From assembly GCA_021234155.1 (NCBI GenBank), contig JAJEKV010000051.1, positions 4,344,698-4,408,697 on the forward strand: DNA of 64,000 nucleotides, written 5' to 3'. Of the stretch, positions 1 through 11,240 are shown piece by piece. Origin of the DNA: Isoetes taiwanensis (lineage: Eukaryota; Streptophyta; Lycopodiopsida; Isoetales; Isoetaceae). Position 1 is the first letter of the stretch; every line of letters begins with the position of its first letter. Below the pieces are notes generated by a model. It made no database searches, was not told the DNA's origin, and worked only from the letters and a program-made list of their open reading frames with translations. Made by a program: the position numbers and the translations under genes.

Positions 1-119
1 CCTGAGAATAGGGTATAGAAATTTGACAAAGAAGCCATACTAAGCAGGGGTACAATTCTTTGAATAAGGGTTTAATGATGATAGCACTGGTTGGAGGATG
101 ATAAAATGTTATAATGTGA

Positions 120-326
120 TTATACCATTCAAGGCTCTTTGATGATTACGGTGATGGTGCAGGCTTGAAAGAGTTGAAGAAAAAAAGGATGCCTAGCTGG
201 CATATTCACCAAAACTTTTATAAATCTATGCTTCCAGATGATACTAATTCTAAGATTGCTATTGCTGCTATAGGCCAGTGGTTCATGACCAGGTACCACA
301 TAGGAGATTTACTAGGCTTAAGGTAA
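120..326 (+). other. Unassigned open stretch ending at a splice-donor-like site
   Basis: A 68-codon stop-to-stop frame with ordinary, non-repetitive amino-acid composition, including the peptide KKRMPSWHIHQNF followed by MLPDDTNSK. Just before its stop it contains AAG followed by GTAATA, a good plant 5' splice site (GT at 323-324), so it could be an exon. I do not recognise the family, and no partner exon was found within the next 1 kb on this strand. It lies on the strand opposite to the HflX gene, inside what would be a large HflX intron or beyond that gene. It could equally be chance. Confidence 0.2.
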
Positions 327-1565
327 TAACTGATACAAAAGCTACTAACTAGTAATTGTTGCAGGGATTGTTCTAGAAAGACCAATTAAGGTTCATCCTC
401 TAGTAGTGCACAAGCTTCAGGACTAAATTGCAATAGTACTAAAGTGGAGAAGCCTTAACTGCTGTACCTGAAATGGTGGAAGCATCCCAATGCGCTTCCT
501 TGCCCCCCAGTGGCATCCAAAAGCCAAACGGCGTTTCAAGTAGTTTGGCTTATGACAGAATCTTTGCTTAGCTGTAATACAATGAATATCTGCTAACTTG
601 CATTGACATGGCACTTGAGCTAACTGAACTCCCGATTTTGAGTTTCATATTGGCTCATATCGTATGGCTGGTCTACTTTAGATGCAGATGCCAAAAGATC
701 AGATAATGAAGTTCATTTTTCAAATTCTTCTGTGCAGGTAGTCAGATAATTTGTATCCAAGCTGTCAAAATATGGTGTAACATATTTGTAACTGGATTAA
801 ATAATCACAGACAAGCCCAAGGACATGGATCTTAGTTTGTTAAAAGTGTTAGCAGTCTGGAAATGCTTTTGGCATTGCAGTCCAGAAAATCAAGCTGAGC
901 CCTGATATCTACCTGAGGAGATTGGTGAAAGCATGCTCTAGCAGTTACTTACTGCCATAGCAGCAAATCAGTCATTTTCCCACTGCTGCCCGCTACTTCT
1001 TGGTTGTTATCTGCAAATTGAAAATCTCTTCTGGCCGATTTAACCAAGCCTATTTGGTAAGTTAAACTGAAATCTTTTCAAGGAACCAAATATCACCGAA
1101 GGGAAGGTGTCAAATATATGGTGTAAGCCATAATTGTGACTGGACTAAATATCTGCACCCAGTTTCGATCAAATGAGATCGCTCTTCGGTTCACAAGAAG
1201 TACCAGACAATAGGAGTTTGTTAAGTTTGTTATCATGGACATCCACATCCTATTAACAAGGATTCTGCTCTTCTCAACATGAACCGTTAGTTGCTTGCTC
1301 CTAGTTCTAACTCTTTTGTTTCTTGCTTTGTATCTTAGGATACTTGCTGCCTAGACTTCAAAGTTTCAACCAAGCATCTACGTAAATATTGTAAGAATTT
1401 CACATGATGAGAAGACAACTCACATAATTTTCTGCCAAGTAATTTATAATACTCAAGCATAACTTGCTAATATGAGCATTAAAAGCATTTCCTACATCTT
1501 GCAGACAGACTAAAACACGTGTATTCCCATGGGTTTCCTGCTAGAAATAGCACTAAAAAACTTAC
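327..1565. other. AT-rich non-coding stretch, probable HflX intron
   Basis: No recognisable coding exon on either strand. The next expected HflX segments (the helix before the G domain and the P-loop GxxNAGKS motif) were looked for on the minus strand and not seen, so the following HflX intron is longer than 1.5 kb or the gene is truncated here. Confidence 0.4.
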
Positions 1566-4341
1566 ACGTGAACGAAGAATACGTTTGTCCACTTCTATCT
1601 GCTTCTCTCCCATCCCCTTTACCATACCCCCAGCCTGCCTCTCTAGATGGCTCCATAGCCTAGTCAAGCGTGGCAACTGGTACTCCATTTTTGCTAAATC
1701 AACCTAGAAAATTATAGATACAACAGACATATGAATAAGTTACTGAAGCTCCTTCAAGGGAGCAAGCCATAAATGCCTTATTATATGCATATTCCTTGAC
1801 TGGTTGAAACATCATACCCCACAGCCATGGCTCCTTCACTGCATGTAATTATGCCTCAAAAGAGATGCATGCAATTAAAGAAATGCCGTTTCATTTAGTA
1901 GCTTATTTTATACTGTTTTCACCGTTCATTTATTTGGTTTCTTTAATTATTCTAATATAATCATTTTCATAGACCCTATCACTTTTCTATTGCTTCAATA
2001 CAATTATGCCACATGCATTGCTTACCTTCATACAAGGAGATGATAGCATTAATCATGATAGCCAGGCTTCATACTCATCAAAGAACAACCATCCATACAA
2101 CAGCACTGCAGATACAGAATTGCGCTCTGGTCCAACGTTGTAATATTATTAAACCATAATGATACTTCAGGTCTGTTAACTCTTCAGCTACAAGGAAAAA
2201 CTATGAACATAGCTGGATCTATCTAATTGTCTGAATAAGGCATCGTATCTCTATTAACAAGTATTAAGAATGAGATATATATACATATATTTTAGCTCAA
2301 TCAACTAAAAATGTGCAGTAACATTACTTGCAGTGACGCCTCACGTGTTGCTGCCCTCTGGCTAAATATGTCAAGGATAAGTGCAGTCCTATCACATACT
2401 CGTACTTCATCACCAAAAGCTTTTGCCAGGTTCCTAAGTTGTCTATCCATTCCAGCAGACAAATCCCTCAATTTTCAGAATTACAGTATGTTATGTTCAA
2501 AAGGAATAAAAAATATCAGGGTTGATGTTTCAGTACCCTGGCGAAATTTCATCATCAAGGATTACAGTTTCGATATTGCCAGCACGGATGGTAGCCTGCA
2601 GCTCTTGGACCTTTCCTGATGAAATGTAGGTTCTAGGACTGGGATGGTCCAACCTGATATTTTATACTACAGCAATAAAAACTGACAGCCAGGAAAAAAA
2701 AAGCATATTGAAAGAAGACAATAACAACGGAGAATAGAATTAAATATCGTTACCTCTGATACATTGAACCCACAACAAAAAGCCCAGCAGTCTCTGCCAG
2801 TTTTGCAAGCTCATCAAGAGATTCTTGGATCCCAAATAAAGGCCGCTTTCCTCTCTTAAGTTCCACACCGACTAGATAAGCTCTTTCATAAAAGACCTGC
2901 ATCATTCCAGAAATAAGTGTACCTCTATATTTCTTAGTTGCTGCCCAAAGATATATGACAGTGCACCTTACAAATCTCCCAGTTTAAAGTTTGCACCCTC
3001 CTGGTTTTATCCTAAAGCATGATTTGATAACGTGGTCTACACGAAGCAATATATGTGTTTTCACTCTTTTCCAGCGGTAGAAGTAAAAAAAAAACTTGCT
3101 AGTAAAGGAATGTTCAATGCCCTTGCAATTTAGCAATATGGCTCTCTGAACTCCATGTTTGCATTTGTCATTATGAACTGTTGCTCTATCATGTTTCTTC
3201 TCCTTATTTTACCGTGTGCAAGTTCGAGAATGGTAATGGGCATATATGAAGTGAAAGATGAATGTCCACCTGACTTCATAACACCCATGATGCTACGAGC
3301 CCATATAGTGTCAAAATATATGTAGTCTTAATTTCATGCATAGTGGCGGTATTGCTTACTGTTCCAACCCATAGTTGATACTCTAAAATGATTTATCAAA
3401 GTTCTCCTAAGAGTGTCTCGAATGCCAAAGCCATTTTGAATGCTATACATCATCTTCAAAAGCTTTATATGAGAACATGATGATGTCTGTTCTGTTGCTT
3501 ATTCTTAGGTGGCAATCGCAATTGTGAACAGCAAAATATGACCAGGCCTTTTCCAGGATTCTCAAACTATTTATCCTTTTTAAACTTGCTGTAACTACTA
3601 CTGCCTCGTCAAAGCTAGTACAACTTGCTTGAAGGTAACCTGCTACTCCAAATTTTCACACAACCTGGGCAAAGTTCTTTTATTTAATTTTCACTATTTA
3701 TCCAACATAGACGCACCACGCACTACCTCTTAAGTTTTACAAAACATAATAGAAAAGCAAGTACCTCTCTGCCATTCTGCATCCTGAACCGATCATTTGT
3801 ATTCTTCTCCTCATACTCTGTTATTGAAGGCAATGCTGAAAATGAATCATCTTCCTTAATCCAATCAGAATTATCCAAAGCCTCGTCATTTGCATCCAGC
3901 TCCACTATATCACCACCATCTTCGTCTTCAAAGGCTTCCACTCTGTTGTCAACAAGCTGAATACTACCGTTGGGAGTTGATGGTTCCTCTTTAATAGGGA
4001 GAATGCTACTATTGACAAGCAGGCCGGTTCCATTGGGTTCCGACGCTTCTTCCACTACCATTTTATTGCCAACCCAATCAGACTCTGGGTTTATAATTTG
4101 CTCCTCAGGCCGGAACGTTTCATATCTAGAATAATCTTCAAACTGGACCTCGCTTCCATGCTTCTGCTTCCACTTCCGAGCTTCAAATTTCTAAACGTAA
4201 GATTTTACACTAACAAAGGAACCAAAATATATCAGCTTATCTTACCTTGCGTTCTCCAACCAGTATATGATCTTCCTTGCCGAATGGGAAAAGAATATGG
4301 TCGGCTAAAATCCATGAATAAAGGGCGGATATGAAAGCCAT
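1566..4341 (-). CDS. HflX-type GTPase, chloroplast-like, 5' part of a split gene
   Basis: HflX is a ribosome-associated GTPase; plants carry a nuclear-encoded organelle form. Six exons read on the minus strand: 4341-4246, 4190-3765, 2896-2754, 2653-2537, 2442-2328 and 1703-1566. Splice phases agree at every junction (0, 0, 2, 2, 0). The conserved N-terminal HflX domain is clear: [13 protein letters not shown], then [49 protein letters not shown] and [13 protein letters not shown]. Exon 1703-1566 gives [12 protein letters not shown] and [15 protein letters not shown], the helical arm before the G domain. The G domain itself lies off the left edge. Exon 4190-3765 encodes a long acidic linker ([20 protein letters not shown]) typical of a poorly conserved plant leader. 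The ATG at 4341 follows an in-frame stop, but the first intron (4245-4191) is only 55 bp, so the true 5' end is uncertain. No frame-breaking lesion is seen in the conserved part. Confidence 0.9.
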
Positions 4342-5359
4342 GACCTTCGTTATGGAGGAAATTTGGATGGAGCGAGCTTAACTCCGGCAGTGTGGCCATG
4401 TGTTAAAGATAAGACCACAACAACCCTTGTATCCTCATTTTCATAAGTGTCAACGTCTTTGTAGAAATTTGACGTCGAGACTGCAGTGTTAAATAATAAG
4501 CAATCCTAGACCAAGTCAAAGGGTGGGCATACAAATATCATACATGAAGATAGATCAATATCAGGGTGCCTCCTCCAGATTTGTGGTTGGATTCTTCCAA
4601 TTTTTTGTTCATGATCTCTCTTCATAGGTTCACCTTTATAGTAGCATCCACCTCCTTGTTTGAATCGGGCATGTGATCACGCCTACTGATGCTCCGTAAT
4701 ATAGACGATATAGGCTTGTAACTCACGTAGACAGATTATTTCGCATAACCACCTAGCAAATCACTAAGGAGAGGAGTGACATTCTCTTCCCAAGTTCCCT
4801 CTTTGTGATGTTGATGGTAGGCTAATGTGTAGATTCTAATGACCTATAAGATTAATTGACTTTAAAATCTCTTGCTTAATTGCTATAGGTATGACTTCCT
4901 AATCAGCAAATTTGAATGTCTACAATAGACTATAAATAGGTAATATAGTCCGTTGTGTTACGACTCAAGTTTTATTGTGAGGGCCATGTCTAAAGTGCCT
5001 TGGATTCTATGGGAGGTTGTTGACTTCCATCTACCTTGTTCTATCCTTGGGATTTGTTTGCCTACTTTTTCCCTGCCTTTTGACTATGGTGAGCAAGTTT
5101 ACTCCTTGATGGCTAATCCCACATGTGTATTGAATTTGAATGGAATTGCGATAGTCGCGTTTGTCTAGGGCTTCAATGTAGAGCAAGAATGAAGGATTTC
5201 CATTGTACAATCTATCAAAGGAGATATAACACGCGTTATTCCCCTTGTTTTTATTGCTTCATGGATGTGTGGCAGTAGATCTATTATTAAATTTTACTCA
5301 TCTCTCTCTCTCATGATCTTTTGGTCTTCGTAGACGTTAAAAATCTATTCTATTCTATT
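4342..5359. other. No gene seen upstream of HflX
   Basis: About 1 kb of AT-rich sequence. It contains a short CT microsatellite near 5303-5313 and a TTCTA-repeat at about 5343-5360. It may hold the HflX promoter, but no individual promoter element can be assigned with confidence. Confidence 0.4.
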
Positions 5360-6037
5360 CTTCTTATTGATAGAAGATTTCATTCTACGTGTCATATGAT
5401 GATTAGACACTTTTGCTGATGCGGCATGTAGTATGCGTGTTGCTGACATAGCAGATCTTTATAAGCCATAGTCATGCGTGTAGTTGGTTATTTAGTTGGG
5501 AAGCTCAGGGAGGAAGCGTCTCATTTTGTATCTTCTCTCTATTTTCAATACATTGAAAACCTAAAGTCTTTCCTGGTATCATAATTGGTTTTGAAAAGGA
5601 GATGCAGTGCAATTATGAGACGTCAAGTCATCTATTGTGGGACGTCAAGCTTTTTCTAGCCTTTTTCTATATTTGAAGTTTTTCAAATTTAGCTTTATCA
5701 GCTGGAGTGGATTTAGGCAGGCTTTTTAAAGGGCCTATTCTTATCATGATCGGATGATCAAGGTCATGTTCTTGCATCTTGAAAGATTTGATGTAGAGGT
5801 GGTTTTACCTCAGAATCCTTAGATTGTGGCTGAAATTTGGTCTTTCTTTGAAATTTTTTCACTGATAAGGTCGGTTTTAAGCAGTATACTCGAATGCTAA
5901 TCAGTCGGTGTATCTTTTCATCAGATCTGATAGTTCTTGCAAGATGTTGCCTAAATTCTGTCATATTCCTTCAGAAATTTTTGTTTCATCAAATTCTTTT
6001 GGATCTTTGTGATCTGTATTGCAGTTTTTGCAATCAA

Positions 6038-7018
6038 ATGGCTTCTCATACTGATCCCTAGAAGTATTTTACTCATACAGTATTGGATGCAAAGAATTAT
6101 TTTACCTGGAGGGATTCCTTTGAGATGAATTTGAACTTGAGGGATTTGGGAGATGTTTTTCTTGCTACATAGAATCCTACCAGTACAGATGATCAGAAGA
6201 AGGATATGTATACCTTGAATCATCTTAGGGCCTGCATCTGCACAGATTTTCAGAGGGATGTTAGAGGATTTAAAACATTCACAGAAGTTTTTGCATATCT
6301 TCAAAAAATTTGTACGCAAGAAGGTAAAGGGCAGCAAATCATGATACATAGCAAGATGGACAATCTTAGACTTTAATATTATACTAACATGAGGAATTAT
6401 TTGCAGCAGTTCAAAGCTTTGAGAGAAAAGTCCTTTGCAGCAGGAGGAAATATGGAGGAGATCACTCTTATCATGTATGTTTTGAAAGGGTTGTCAAAGG
6501 AATAGCAACATATCATTGATCATTATCAAATGAAAGTTAAAATCAAAATTACATTCAATCAACTTCAATAGAATCTGTTGGATGCAGAATTGAATAGGAA
6601 GAGAAGAAATCACTATAAGCATGCACATTACTCTACAACTAAGGTTTCTTTGCCTTCTAATACTTCTTTTCTTACTTGTTCCATTAATTCTTCCACTAAA
6701 TTAGCATCTAAGTCTTCATCTGGCCCTGTCACAACATCTAGAGAACCTTTTACTTGTAGGTTCTGTGGAAAGAAGGGTTATATTAAACGTGATTACAAGA
6801 AGTTGCAACGTGAATTTGCACAGTATTCAAAAGCTCACGCTATTAAACAGGTTAAACAAGTCTCGGTTCCAGCAGCCAGTTCTTCAAAGCAGGAAACCAA
6901 TGCAAACGTGTCTCATATTTCTATTGATGATTTTGAGCTTGGGTTTCTAAATTTCGCAGCAGAGAATTTTGAAGAAGATACTTGGTTACTTGATTCTGCT
7001 ACTATAAACATTTTGTAG
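6038..7018 (+). pseudogene. Copia gag/protease remnant with scattered stops
   Basis: The reading from ATG 6038 gives a Copia gag (YFTWRDSFEMNLNLRDLGD, then LQQFKALREKSFAAGG and ITLIMYVLKGLSKE) interrupted by several in-frame stops, mostly TAG. The nucleocapsid zinc knuckle is degenerate: CRFCGKKGYIKRDYKK keeps the first two Cys but has Tyr where the His should be and Tyr where the last Cys should be. The protease motif that should read D-S-G/A is decayed to WLLDSATINIL followed by TAG. It cannot encode functional capsid or protease. Confidence 0.75.
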
Positions 7019-7440
7019 GGAAGTCCCAACTCTTTGACACATTAACACCTCATGATACTACCATAGTCAAGATGGCTGATGGCAATTTGGCCAAATCTAA
7101 AGGGAAGGCAGTGTTAATTTTCAAACTGAAAATTGTATCACTCTTAAAATTGAGGATGTCATTCTAGTTTCTAGATTGTTGGTGAATTTCTTGAGCGTTA
7201 GTGAATTTGACAAGAAGATGGGTTATGATGCCTTGTTTACTAGAGGATTAGTATACATTTTGCACAAAAAATCCATTAACTTTTGTGGATCTTTAAAAAC
7301 TTGGGTTTAGTGCCAAAGGCTATCTCAATGATGAAGGATTGTATATTCTTCATAAAGGGCATCATCCTTCGCAATAAGTTGCTGATACAATCCATAATTA
7401 GTCTTCACTTTCGATAGCAGTCCCTCAATCTCAAGGATCA

Positions 7441-7716
7441 TTGTGGCATCCACGGTATGGACATATTGCTAATTCTGCTTTAGTGACAGCATCTAAATAT
7501 CAAATGGTTAATGGATTACCTATATTTAAAGCTCAAGTTGTTGATTGTCATGCTTGCAGACTTGGCAAGCAAGTCCAAGCTTCTTATCCCTCTGCAGAAT
7601 TTCGTAGCCAAACAGTTTTGGAACTCAATCATTTTAACATGTGTTATCTTCCTATTGAATCATATGGTGGTAACAGGTACTTCATGGTTTTTGTTGATGA
7701 TTTAGTAGGTATACAT
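7441..7716 (+). pseudogene. Copia integrase N-terminal fragment
   Basis: The translation starts with the HHCC zinc finger (W-H-P-R-Y-G-H then C-H-A-C within VVDCHACRLGKQVQ), followed by the start of the catalytic core, VLELNHFNMCYLPIESYGG and YFMVFVDD. The first catalytic Asp region is altered (normally H-x-D; here HFNMC). Homology stops at about 7716. Confidence 0.75.
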
Positions 7717-7927
7717 GTATCCTATCCTGTCATGGGGTGGTCTAGGTGCAGAATATCTATTCCCCTGGTTATTTAAAACCATTGAGAATACACTTGGCAT
7801 GAAAGCATGGGGAAAGGTGTGATGTGCTTCACAACCAGTTAAGTAGTTGTTATTAGCAATCACATCTACTGAGGTGCTTGTAGCACAACTAGCTAAGTGG
7901 TAGTGCCATTGGGCTTGGGTGTAATAT

Positions 7928-8522
7928 AAAGTGGCCATGGATTTCTAAAGAGGGATAGATTGTCTTGGCTTCCAACATTATGATAGCTTGGGACAATTGG
8001 AATTATGGTTTTCTAGCGAGGAGAGGATTGTGCAAGCCACAATCATTGAATTGCATAGGGCAGGATTCAGTTAAACTGCATTTGAATTGCAATCTTGATC
8101 GGGAGTTCAATACAAGTTTGGCATGGCTAGTCTAGGGGGCTCAAGAAGTGGGAAGCCTAGGGGTTTCCCGTAGCCAAGCTTGAACTCATTTGAGGGATGC
8201 AACACATTGTCTGGATTCTTATTATCTAAAGTGGCCATGGATTTCTAAAGAGGGATAGATTGTTTTGGCTTCCAAGATTGTGATAGCTTGGGACAATTGG
8301 AATTATGGTTTTCTAGCCAGGAGAGGATTGTGCAAGCCACAATTGAATTGCGCAGGGCAGGATTTAGTTAAACTGCATTTGGATTGCAGTCTTGATCGGG
8401 GGTTCAATACAAGTTTGGCATGGGGAGTCCAGGGGCTCAAGAAGTGGGGAACCTAGGGGGTTTACCGTAGCCAAGCTTGAACTGATTTGAGGGGTGCAAC
8501 ACATTGTCCTGGATTCTTATCA
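7928..8522. repeat. Tandem duplication, two units of about 300 bp
   Basis: The block starting AAAGTGGCCATGGATTTCTA at 7928 recurs at 8228, and the copies stay alignable to about 8522 with a few substitutions and small indels. Neither copy has a recognisable coding function. The array lies immediately after the truncated Copia element. Confidence 0.85.
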
Positions 8523-8910
8523 TTATCATAATCTATCATCTTGGTCTTTATATTCGTACATATCTTTGGTATTGTGTCTAAGAAGGAAACTTCCTTAAAA
8601 TTTGCATCGTTTACCATGAAACAAAACCTTCTAATGTGCAAAACCAAGAGCACTAATAAGCACAGAATAAAAAAAGCCAAATTAAACCTTATTTTGTCTC
8701 ATAAAGCCCAGGTGAATATCAAGATGAACAAACTTGGAAGACCTTTTATCCTCGATAAAGATGTGCGTACATATTCAATATACTTAATCATCATTTGCAT
8801 CTTCTATATAATGGAATGCAAATGCATTTTATGATTGAAAGAAATCAAGCTATTTCTAAATTCAAATCATTGGACATGCAATAACAATCTAATAAGCATC
8901 TTTACTGCAA

Positions 8911-9339
8911 TCAACGGCGACAAACAATGTTTGCAACTGGGAACTCCTCTTTGTCAGCATAGGAAGTCTCAAGTGGGAGCCCAAATAGTGAAACTTGGCA
9001 GTCAGTTGCAAAGAGCGAGGAGGTGGCATACAATCTCTCGCCGCCCATGATGGGCATAGCAGAAGTGCGATTTACACGAGTACCAAAGTTTGGTGCATAT
9101 GTTTGTCCAAGGACTCCTTACACCTTGCTAGAGAGATGGAAGAACCTAAAATGAAGTTCAAGATGAGCAAAGCAATCATCATCGGTAATACCATATTTAT
9201 GCACACGAGACTCCTCGACAGTAATGGGAACGACAGAAGCTTCAATGGCAAACAATCCTTGGGCTTCAACAGAAATTTTATTGGTAGCTTTATCGTGGAT
9301 GATTTGGAGGCCATCTTTGGGAGCCTCTAATACGGCACT
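8911..9339 (-). pseudogene. Root_cap domain protein, C-terminal fragment with a nonsense codon
   Basis: Root_cap (PF06830) proteins are plant secreted or LEA-related proteins. Read on the minus strand from 9339: [37 protein letters not shown], then GVLGQTYAPNFGT, MPIMGGERLYATSSLFATDC and a C-terminal VCRR stop at 8911. The hallmark G-V-L-G-Q-T-Y and M-P-I-M-G-G-E segments and the conserved Cys residues are intact. One in-frame TAA (9118-9120) interrupts the frame just before GVLGQTY, where a Glu codon would be expected. An upstream stop at 9340-9342 and lack of the N-terminal half mean this is either an isolated exon or a truncated copy. Confidence 0.8.
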
Positions 9340-9470
9340 TTAATTTATGTGACCCAACCAACTGGACAAAAGCATGTAGACGATGAGGTTTGGCCCTCTA
9401 TATGTGGTAATTAGGTGCTGCCTCCCCAAGATCCCAAACTATATCAAATCCTCTCCCTCCTCGGAATGCT

Positions 9471-9618
9471 CGCCTTTGAGCATATGGGACTTATATCCTT
9501 CGTCCATGAGGCAATTTACCAATTGGGACGCTCCCATAGAGACTCGCCTTTGAGCATATGGGACTTATATCCTTCGTCCATGAGGCAATTTACCAATTGG
9601 GACGCTCCCATAGAGACT
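9471..9618. repeat. Perfect-looking 74 bp tandem duplication
   Basis: CGCCTTTGAGCATATGGG at 9471 recurs at 9545; two adjacent 74 bp units are essentially identical until the second unit diverges at its last bases. Confidence 0.9.
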
Positions 9619-9633
9619 TGAACTCGAGACTCA

Positions 9634-10380
9634 GGCTCTGATACCAAATGCTACGCACTAGGACCTCTAGTGATAACCAACACACCAAAAGGGCGGACCC
9701 TTCAAGGAAATCGTTATCCAGTGGGCCCCAACCTTTCCAAGGCTTTATCCCATACCCAATAAACCATATCAATTCCTCCCCTTCTTGAGATGCTTGCTCT
9801 CAAGCATATGGAACACACCAATATTGCCACGAGAAATTGACCCAGGCTCTGATACCAATTGATACTATCTACTCGGAATACCTGAACAAACATAAGAAGT
9901 TTTACACAAATTAGTAGCCAAAGCCTTATTCAAAAGAGCTCTTCACCCAACCGGGCCACTGAGCTAGCAATATTCCGGCTGGAACACAAAGATTATAAGG
10001 CATATCTGACAATCAGCATTTTCTTGGAGCTCCTGTCTCGAGCTAGAAGTCTTCTTTGACTTCTTGACACTCCTTCGGCTATATCTCTCTCATTCAGATG
10101 AAGTACGAAAAGTGCAACACCAATTTGGAAACTAGAGTTCGAGCCGGTTCCAGAAACGTAAGAATCACCCAAATTTGATCTTTGCTTGAGAAGATGTCGC
10201 CAATTGAAGTTTATGTTCTATTTATAGAACTCTCTGCGACTTTAACCTTCTTTGCCTTTGCCTTGCCTTTTGTTCCCAGCCATGAGATATATACTAGCTC
10301 TATATGATTTTGCCTATTGCTTAATCATATTGGCCACTCCCCCGAGCTCCACCATATCATAAGCCTCTACATGTTCATAG
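9634..10380 (-). mobile_element. LTR retrotransposon remnant, PBS plus LTR-like sequence
   Basis: Two copies of GGCTCTGATACCA (9634-9646 and 9845-9857), the reverse complement of the plant initiator-Met tRNA binding site TGGTATCAGAGCC. To the right of the second lies AT-rich sequence with a minus-strand TATA-like GTTCTATAAATAG near 10213, consistent with a minus-oriented LTR ending at about 9860. No second LTR was found and the outer boundary is a guess. Confidence 0.4.
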
Positions 10381-10381
10381 C

Positions 10382-11240
10382 CTAATTGCAGCTGAGACGC
10401 ATGGAGATGCTGCACACAAGATATTGGAACAACTTGTCAAACCAGTTGTAAGTAAAGTGGAGGTGGTCTGAGTCCACGTCCTCATCTCTACTACCTATTC
10501 CCACACGAAAATGCTTAACGATGTGCATATCCTGCTTAGCCACCAATACATAGTCCACCACACTAGAGTCGCCCCCTGGCTCTCCTACCTGCAAGTGTGC
10601 TTGCAAGAGGACGACCACTGTGCCAGTCTATTTCATATTACCAGGCCAAAGATGCTGCAGAGCAATAATAGCTACCATAGCACGTGACCTGATTGTCATC
10701 TGATGCCCATGGCCAAGATCCTTCTGAAGGGCAGAGTTGCAACACATCGTCAGCCAAGAGATCAAATCTCATGGGCTGCTCTACACACGCTTGCATTGAA
10801 GTCCCTGACAAACATGAGAATACCCAACTACTTCTGCTACTGTATATCATTATATAGATCGATATAAGGGTCTAGCCTATCCACATCCAAATGAATGTGA
10901 CAGAAGTTGCTCTCGGCATGCACGAAATAGCAGGCCGCCATAAAAAGAGGGTTGCAGCTGCAGTTTTGCCCATGCACCCCCAGGTATCGGTTGTGCTTGT
11001 TTGCCTTGCACAAGGAGACTGATTATGGCAAGATTATTCGGTAATAGCAGGCGACCCTCCGTGCCCTCGCTTCCCTATACAACTCATTGAAGACGGAATG
11101 CACTGGTATCCTGGCAAGTCAGATAGATTGTATCCTGCATGCTCCCATGTTTCCATGAGGAAAATGAGGTCCATATCTGCGGCAACTAAGTTGAGACTAT
11201 TTCCTTCTGCCATGAGAAGTCCCGACAATTCTAGAAGACC
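10382..11240 (-). pseudogene. LINE endonuclease remnant
   Basis: Minus-strand peptide starting near 11228 reads LNLVAADMDLIFLMETWEH, then RGHGGSPA. This is the N-terminal part of an apurinic-type endonuclease of plant LINEs (the E in F-x-x-E-T-W is a catalytic residue). Downstream the reading shifts frame repeatedly; a later piece (VVDYVLVAKQD, then SDHLHF) corresponds to the conserved end of the domain, whose S-D-H catalytic motif is retained. Frameshifts and stops make it non-functional. Reverse transcriptase is not adjacent. Confidence 0.65.

Larger units (their letters stand above)
5360..7740 (+). mobile_element. Decayed Copia element, 5' part (leader, gag, start of integrase)
   Basis: A Ty1/Copia element in plus orientation, truncated inside the integrase. 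A primer-binding-site-like TGGTATCATAATTGG begins at 5574, right after an LTR-like leader whose 5' edge I could not fix (5360 is approximate). Gag-like sequence follows from 6038, a decayed protease at about 6980-7015, and an integrase zinc finger plus the start of the catalytic core at 7441-7716. Beyond about 7716 the Copia reading is lost. Reverse transcriptase and RNase H are absent. Related peptide sequence (IVKMADGNLAK) recurs in the fragment at 58.4-58.5 kb, so the two belong to one family. Confidence 0.75.

Noticed and set aside
9634-9857. tRNA gene
   Set aside because: The GGCTCTGATACCA words match the 3' end of initiator tRNA only as a retroelement primer site; no cloverleaf surrounds them.
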